This document shows, piece after piece, positions 60,644-64,000 of a stretch of DNA of 64,000 nucleotides. Every line of letters starts with the position of its first letter. Position 1 is the first letter of the stretch. The DNA lies in assembly GCA_963929535.1 (NCBI GenBank), contig CAWVIZ010000011.1:248001-312000 (forward strand), given 5' to 3'. The notes under the pieces were generated by a model. The model ran no database searches. It had not been told where the DNA came from and saw only the letters and a list, made by a program, of their open reading frames with translations. Both the position numbers and the translations under genes were made by a program. This DNA is from Pullilachnospira sp963929535 (GTDB lineage Bacteria; Bacillota; Clostridia; Lachnospirales; Lachnospiraceae).

Positions 60644-61548
60644 CTGCCCTGGCCTGGGGCTTTCTGGTTTTATCTGCTGCGGGAATAGGATTCGGCCTAT
60701 GGCAGTGGATGGCCCGGCGGCGTACAGTCCGGCGGCTGAGCGAAATGCTGGACCGGGCCATCGCCGGCGGTTTTTCTGAGGACCGGTTCGATGAGACAGA
60801 GCTCTCCGCCCTGGAGACTAAATTTGCCCGGTTCCTCCGTGGTTCCGCTCATACACAAAAAATGATCGCAGGAGAACAGGCGGCAGTAAAGGCCCTGATT
60901 GCCGATATATCTCATCAAACGCGCACGCCCATTGCCAATTTGCTTCTGTATGCCTCACTTTTATCAGAAAGCGGCCTGCCCCCGAGACAGCAGGAACAGG
61001 CCCAGGCTCTCATGACCCAAGGGGAGAAATTATCTTTTTTGATCCAGATCCTGGTAAAGGCATCAAGGCTGGAAACGGGTATCGTGGTCCCTGCCCCTTC
61101 GCTCAATTCAGTGGGGGCATTGTTAGAGGAGGCTGTTGAACAGGAAGAGCAAACCGCACGGCAAAAAGGGATCACGCTGCAGGCAATCCCTTTTGAAGGT
61201 GTGGCGGCCTTTGATTCCCGATGGACAGCCGAAGCCCTTGGCAACGTGGTTAATAACGCGGTAAAATATACGCCTGCCGGCGGAACAGTAACAATCTCCG
61301 CCCAAATGTTGGGGATTTTTTGTCAGGTAGATGTGACGGACACCGGCCCCGGCATTCCCGAGGGAGAACAGGGGGAAATCTTCAACCGTTTCTACCGGGG
61401 TGCGGGGACCCGCACCGCCGAAGGCCTGGGACTTTACCTGGCCCGGGAGATTTTGACTCTTCAAGGCGGCTACATCAAAGTATCTTCCAAATCCGGAAGC
61501 GGGAGTACCTTCTCGCTGTATCTGCCGCGGGAGCTGCATAGGGCATGA
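60640..61548 (+). CDS. Sensor histidine kinase with minimal sensor, module 2
   Basis: This 302-residue kinase has a single N-terminal TM helix (TALAWGFLVLSAAGIGFGLW) and practically no outer domain, then the H-box ALIADISHQTRTPIANLLLY, the N-box LGNVVNNAVKYTP, DTGPGIP and EGLGLYLAREI. Kinases of this build cannot sense a ligand outside the cell on their own and in related systems take their signal from the partner ABC permease. ATG 60640 overlaps the regulator stop; an upstream in-frame extension lies inside the regulator gene and is not used. Confidence 0.87.
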   Translation: MTALAWGFLVLSAAGIGFGLWQWMARRRTVRRLSEMLDRAIAGGFSEDRFDETELSALETKFARFLRGSAHTQKMIAGEQAAVKALIADISHQTRTPIANLLLYASLLSESGLPPRQQEQAQALMTQGEKLSFLIQILVKASRLETGIVVPAPSLNSVGALLEEAVEQEEQTARQKGITLQAIPFEGVAAFDSRWTAEALGNVVNNAVKYTPAGGTVTISAQMLGIFCQVDVTDTGPGIPEGEQGEIFNRFYRGAGTRTAEGLGLYLAREILTLQGGYIKVSSKSGSGSTFSLYLPRELHRA

Positions 61549-61609
61549 GAATGCGAAATCTTTCAATTCTGTTAGATTTGAGAAAGGCTCAGGAAAGAAT
61601 GGTGTGGTA

Positions 61610-61645
61610 AAGTCTGTATTGTCAAAAAGCAGTACAGACTTTTTT
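61610..61645 (+). terminator. Terminator/attenuator directly before the module 2 ABC genes
   Basis: AAGTCTGTA (61610-61618) pairs with TACAGACTT (61633-61641), then TTTT. It is a normal-looking intrinsic terminator placed only about 20 bases before the ABC ATPase start, overlapping no promoter that I can see after it. Confidence 0.75.
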
Positions 61646-61660
61646 CTGGAGGAATACACT

Positions 61661-62329
61661 ATGAAGATTTTGCAGACCAAGAACCTAAAGAAATATTACG
61701 GCAAGGGAGACACGCTGGTGAAGGCCCTGGACGGGGTGGATCTGGCTGTGGAGGACGGGGAGTTCGTGGCCATTGTCGGCACCTCCGGCTCCGGCAAGTC
61801 CACACTGCTGCATATGCTGGGCGGATTGGACCGGCCAACCGGCGGTTCCGTCACCGTGGAGGGGAAAGATATTTTCTCCCTGAAGGATGAGGCGCTGACC
61901 ATTTTCCGATGCCGAAAGATCGGTTTTGTGTTCCAGAGTTTCAATCTGGTGCCAGTGCTGACGGTACGGGAGAATATCGTCCTGCCTATCCAGCTGGACG
62001 GCGGGAAGATTGACGAGGACTATGTGGGCCAGGTGGTCTCCGCTCTGGGGCTGGAGAAAAAGCTGGACAATCTTCCCGGCCAGCTTTCTGGAGGCCAGCA
62101 GCAGCGGGTGGCCATCGCCCGGGCTTTGGCCACGAAACCCGCGATTCTCCTGGCTGACGAGCCCACCGGCAACCTTGACAGCAGAACCAGCCAGGATGTG
62201 CTGAGTCTTATGAAGGTGACGGGCCGGAAATTTGCCCAGACAATGGTAATGATTACTCACAATGAGGAAATTGCCCAGCTCTCCGACCGTATCGTCCGTA
62301 TTGAGGATGGACGGATTGTGACACGATAA
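61661..62329 (+). CDS. ABC transporter ATPase, BceA-like, module 2
   Basis: This 222-residue ATPase has Walker A GTSGSGKST, Q-loop FVFQSFNLVPVL, signature LSGGQQQR, Walker B ILLADEPTGNLD and MITHNEE. ATG 61661 follows CTGGAGGAA; upstream frames have no site. It pairs with the permease that starts 15 bases after its stop. It is the same kind as the module 1 ATPase but clearly distinct in sequence and codon use. Confidence 0.9.
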   Translation: MKILQTKNLKKYYGKGDTLVKALDGVDLAVEDGEFVAIVGTSGSGKSTLLHMLGGLDRPTGGSVTVEGKDIFSLKDEALTIFRCRKIGFVFQSFNLVPVLTVRENIVLPIQLDGGKIDEDYVGQVVSALGLEKKLDNLPGQLSGGQQQRVAIARALATKPAILLADEPTGNLDSRTSQDVLSLMKVTGRKFAQTMVMITHNEEIAQLSDRIVRIEDGRIVTR

Positions 62330-62344
62330 GGGGGGATGGACGCC

Positions 62345-64000
62345 ATGAAAGTTTCCAATAGAAAATGTATTCGCCATCTGGCCTGGAAGAGTTTACAGGC
62401 CAGCCGTACCCGGAACCTTATCGCCATCGCGGCGATCGCTCTGACAGCGGTGCTGTTCACTTCTCTGTTTACCATCGCCCTGTCCATCAACGAGGGCTTC
62501 CAGCAGTCCAACTTCAGACAGGTGGGCGGTTTCTCCCATGGCGGGTTCAAATCCCTGACCCAGGAGCAGTTCCAGGAGTTGAAGGAGGACTCCCTGATCG
62601 AACAGTGGGGAGAACGGCGTTACCTGGGTATGCCCATGGATGTGCCCTTCAACAAGTCCCATGTGGAGGTGAGCTACGCCGATGCCAACGAGGCCCACTG
62701 GATGTACTGCGATCCGGTGGAAGGCTCCCTGCCTTGGGAGGGCACTGACCAGGCCGCCACCGACACGCATGTGCTGGAGCTGCTGGGCATCGAGCCTGAG
62801 ATTGGGACAGAGTTCACCGTCACCTTTAACGTGGACGGACAGGAGACCACTCAGACCTTCACCCTCTCCGGCTGGTGGGAGTATGACGAGGCCATTGCGG
62901 CCAATCACATCCTTGTTCCCGAGAGCCGGGTGAACGAAGTCCTTGCACAGGCAGGTGTGGATCCTGACACCTCTGCCGACGGCATGACCGGCAGATGGAA
63001 CCTGGACGTGATGCTGAAAAGCGGTTCCCGGCACATTGAAAAAGACCTCAATCAGATCCTGGAAAACCACGGCTATCAGAACGAGAACGCCGGGGACAAC
63101 TACATTAACATCGGCGTCAACTGGGGCTACACCGGGGCAAGGATCTCCGATATCGTGGACCCCACGGTGGTCATCGCCATCGCTGCGGTGGCTCTGCTGA
63201 TCATCTTCACCGGCTACCTCATTATCTACAATGTGTTCCAAATCTCCGTGGCCGGGGACATCCGGTTCTATGGCCTTCTGAAAACCATCGGCACCACTCC
63301 CCGACAGTTGCGGCGGATTATCCGCTTCCAGGCTCTGTCCCTCTCCGCCGCCGGTATCCCCATCGGCCTGGTGATTGGCTGGCTCATCGGTGGACAGCTG
63401 ACACCGGTGATCGTGGCCCGGCTCGATGGCATAGTTGCCATGACCTCGGTAAGCCCCTGGATTTTTGCCATTGCGGTTCTGTTTGCCCTGTTCACTGTGC
63501 TGATCTCCTGCCGAAAGCCGGGCAGGATGGCCGCCAGGGTTTCCCCGGTGGAAGCAGTACGCTACACCGAGGGCGGTGCGAAAAAACGCATCAAAGGCCG
63601 GAAGGCCCGGAAGGTTACCCCCTTCACCATGGCCTGGGCCAACCTGGGCCGCAGCAAGCGGAAAACCGTAGTGACGGTCCTCTCCCTGTCCCTGGCAGTG
63701 GTGCTTCTCACCGTAACGGTGAACCTTACCAGCGGCTTCGACATGGACAAGTATGTGTCCAACTTCACCGCCAGCGACTTCATCGTGGCCAACGCAGGGA
63801 AATTTCAGAACAGTACACTGAGTTTCTACGATGACATGAGTGTGCCCCAGCAGGCCATGGATGACATCGACGCCCAGGACGGCATCACCGCCAGCGGAGT
63901 GGTGTACGGACAGACCTCCTCCATACTGGAGTATGTCACTGAGGACTGGTTCCGGCAGGCGAACGGGCACTTTTATGATCCGGAGCAGCTGGACAATCTG
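62345..64000 (+). CDS. FtsX-like ABC permease, module 2 (runs off the right edge)
   Basis: At least 552 residues are visible, with no stop before the edge. TM1 is at about 22-42 (NLIAIAAIALTAVLFTSLFT), a first outer domain at about 50-265, then TM helices from 280 (VVIAIAAVALLIIFTGYLII), about 335 (ALSLSAAGIPIGLVIGWLIG) and 375 (WIFAIAVLFALFTVLIS). A basic linker (GGAKKRIKGRKARKV) leads to a second half starting MAWANLGRSKRKTVVTVLSL with the next helix and outer domain. ATG 62345 is used because GGGGGG lies nine bases upstream; ATG 62336 would overlap it. It completes module 2. Confidence 0.87.
   Translation, partial: MKVSNRKCIRHLAWKSLQASRTRNLIAIAAIALTAVLFTSLFTIALSINEGFQQSNFRQVGGFSHGGFKSLTQEQFQELKEDSLIEQWGERRYLGMPMDVPFNKSHVEVSYADANEAHWMYCDPVEGSLPWEGTDQAATDTHVLELLGIEPEIGTEFTVTFNVDGQETTQTFTLSGWWEYDEAIAANHILVPESRVNEVLAQAGVDPDTSADGMTGRWNLDVMLKSGSRHIEKDLNQILENHGYQNENAGDNYINIGVNWGYTGARISDIVDPTVVIAIAAVALLIIFTGYLIIYNVFQISVAGDIRFYGLLKTIGTTPRQLRRIIRFQALSLSAAGIPIGLVIGWLIGGQLTPVIVARLDGIVAMTSVSPWIFAIAVLFALFTVLISCRKPGRMAARVSPVEAVRYTEGGAKKRIKGRKARKVTPFTMAWANLGRSKRKTVVTVLSLSLAVVLLTVTVNLTSGFDMDKYVSNFTASDFIVANAGKFQNSTLSFYDDMSVPQQAMDDIDAQDGITASGVVYGQTSSILEYVTEDWFRQANGHFYDPEQLDNL

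Noticed and set aside
62393..63970. A 525-residue minus-strand frame near the right edge
   Set aside because: It is antisense to the FtsX-like permease, has a His/Gly-rich low-quality composition and no ribosome site. The plus-strand frame has clear TM helices and family features.
1..64000. CRISPR arrays, tRNA or rRNA genes
   Set aside because: I saw no regularly spaced repeats of CRISPR type, no cloverleaf-like sequence I could support and no rRNA segments. The repeated blocks in 5-18.5 kb are IS copies.

Overview
The window looks like chromosome from a Gram-positive, spore-forming gut-type Clostridia, most likely Lachnospiraceae. The signs are strong GGAGG ribosome sites, low-GC style promoters beside GC-moderate genes, a Spo0A C-terminal-like protein, an LCP protein, QueH, BceRSAB-like modules and DUF-type Clostridia lipoproteins. 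I cannot name the species. Bases 1-20,000 are a mobile-element pile-up, and bases 20,000-64,000 are ordinary chromosome with several decayed operons.

Bases 1-416 hold the remains of a WecG/TagA/CpsF glycosyltransferase cut off by an IS66-family element (tnpA, tnpB, tnpC, to about 12,089). That IS66 is a host for nested insertions. A recombinase-in-trio-like element sits in tnpB (1055-4521), and IS3-family copies A and B sit in tnpC. Copy B is itself split by an intact IS21-like element (8114-10755). Removing each insertion with its target duplication restores every broken reading frame. Next comes an IS1634-like transposase with two small companion genes between short inverted repeats (12132-16121), the small one split by IS3 copy C. 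A second copy of the IS66 right end follows, then an ExeA-like transposition ATPase split by IS3 copy D, then fragments of a transposase and of a diverged IS21 end. The four IS3 copies are each 1361 bp with 3-bp target duplications.

Bases 20,500-28,300 carry a surface polysaccharide locus: CpsB-type phosphatase, CpsC, CpsD, an Ig-like membrane protein, a priming glycosyltransferase, an LCP ligase under its own strong promoter, and an unusual NeuD/PglD-like acetyltransferase fused to a NahK-like sugar kinase. Bases 28,500-34,800 are a decaying regulatory and transport operon. A response regulator and a sensor kinase have been collapsed into one another by deletion, and so have a permease and a membrane-anchored partner. 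Matching direct repeats remain upstream of the regulator and of the lipoprotein gene.

Bases 34,800-54,800 are housekeeping and metabolic genes: YczE-like protein, AraC regulator, TrpB2, an ABC uptake pair, QueH, ArgH, Asd, SelD-MoaA-TopB, an ABC exporter, a ROK repressor with two matching 19-bp operators and its divergent dehydrogenase target, and a PdaA-like deacetylase. Bases 54,900-64,000 hold two consecutive two-component/ABC/FtsX-permease modules of the antimicrobial-peptide sensing and resistance type. The last permease runs off the right edge. A 32-bp palindromic repeat follows four different genes in the window. I found no rRNA, tRNA or CRISPR array.
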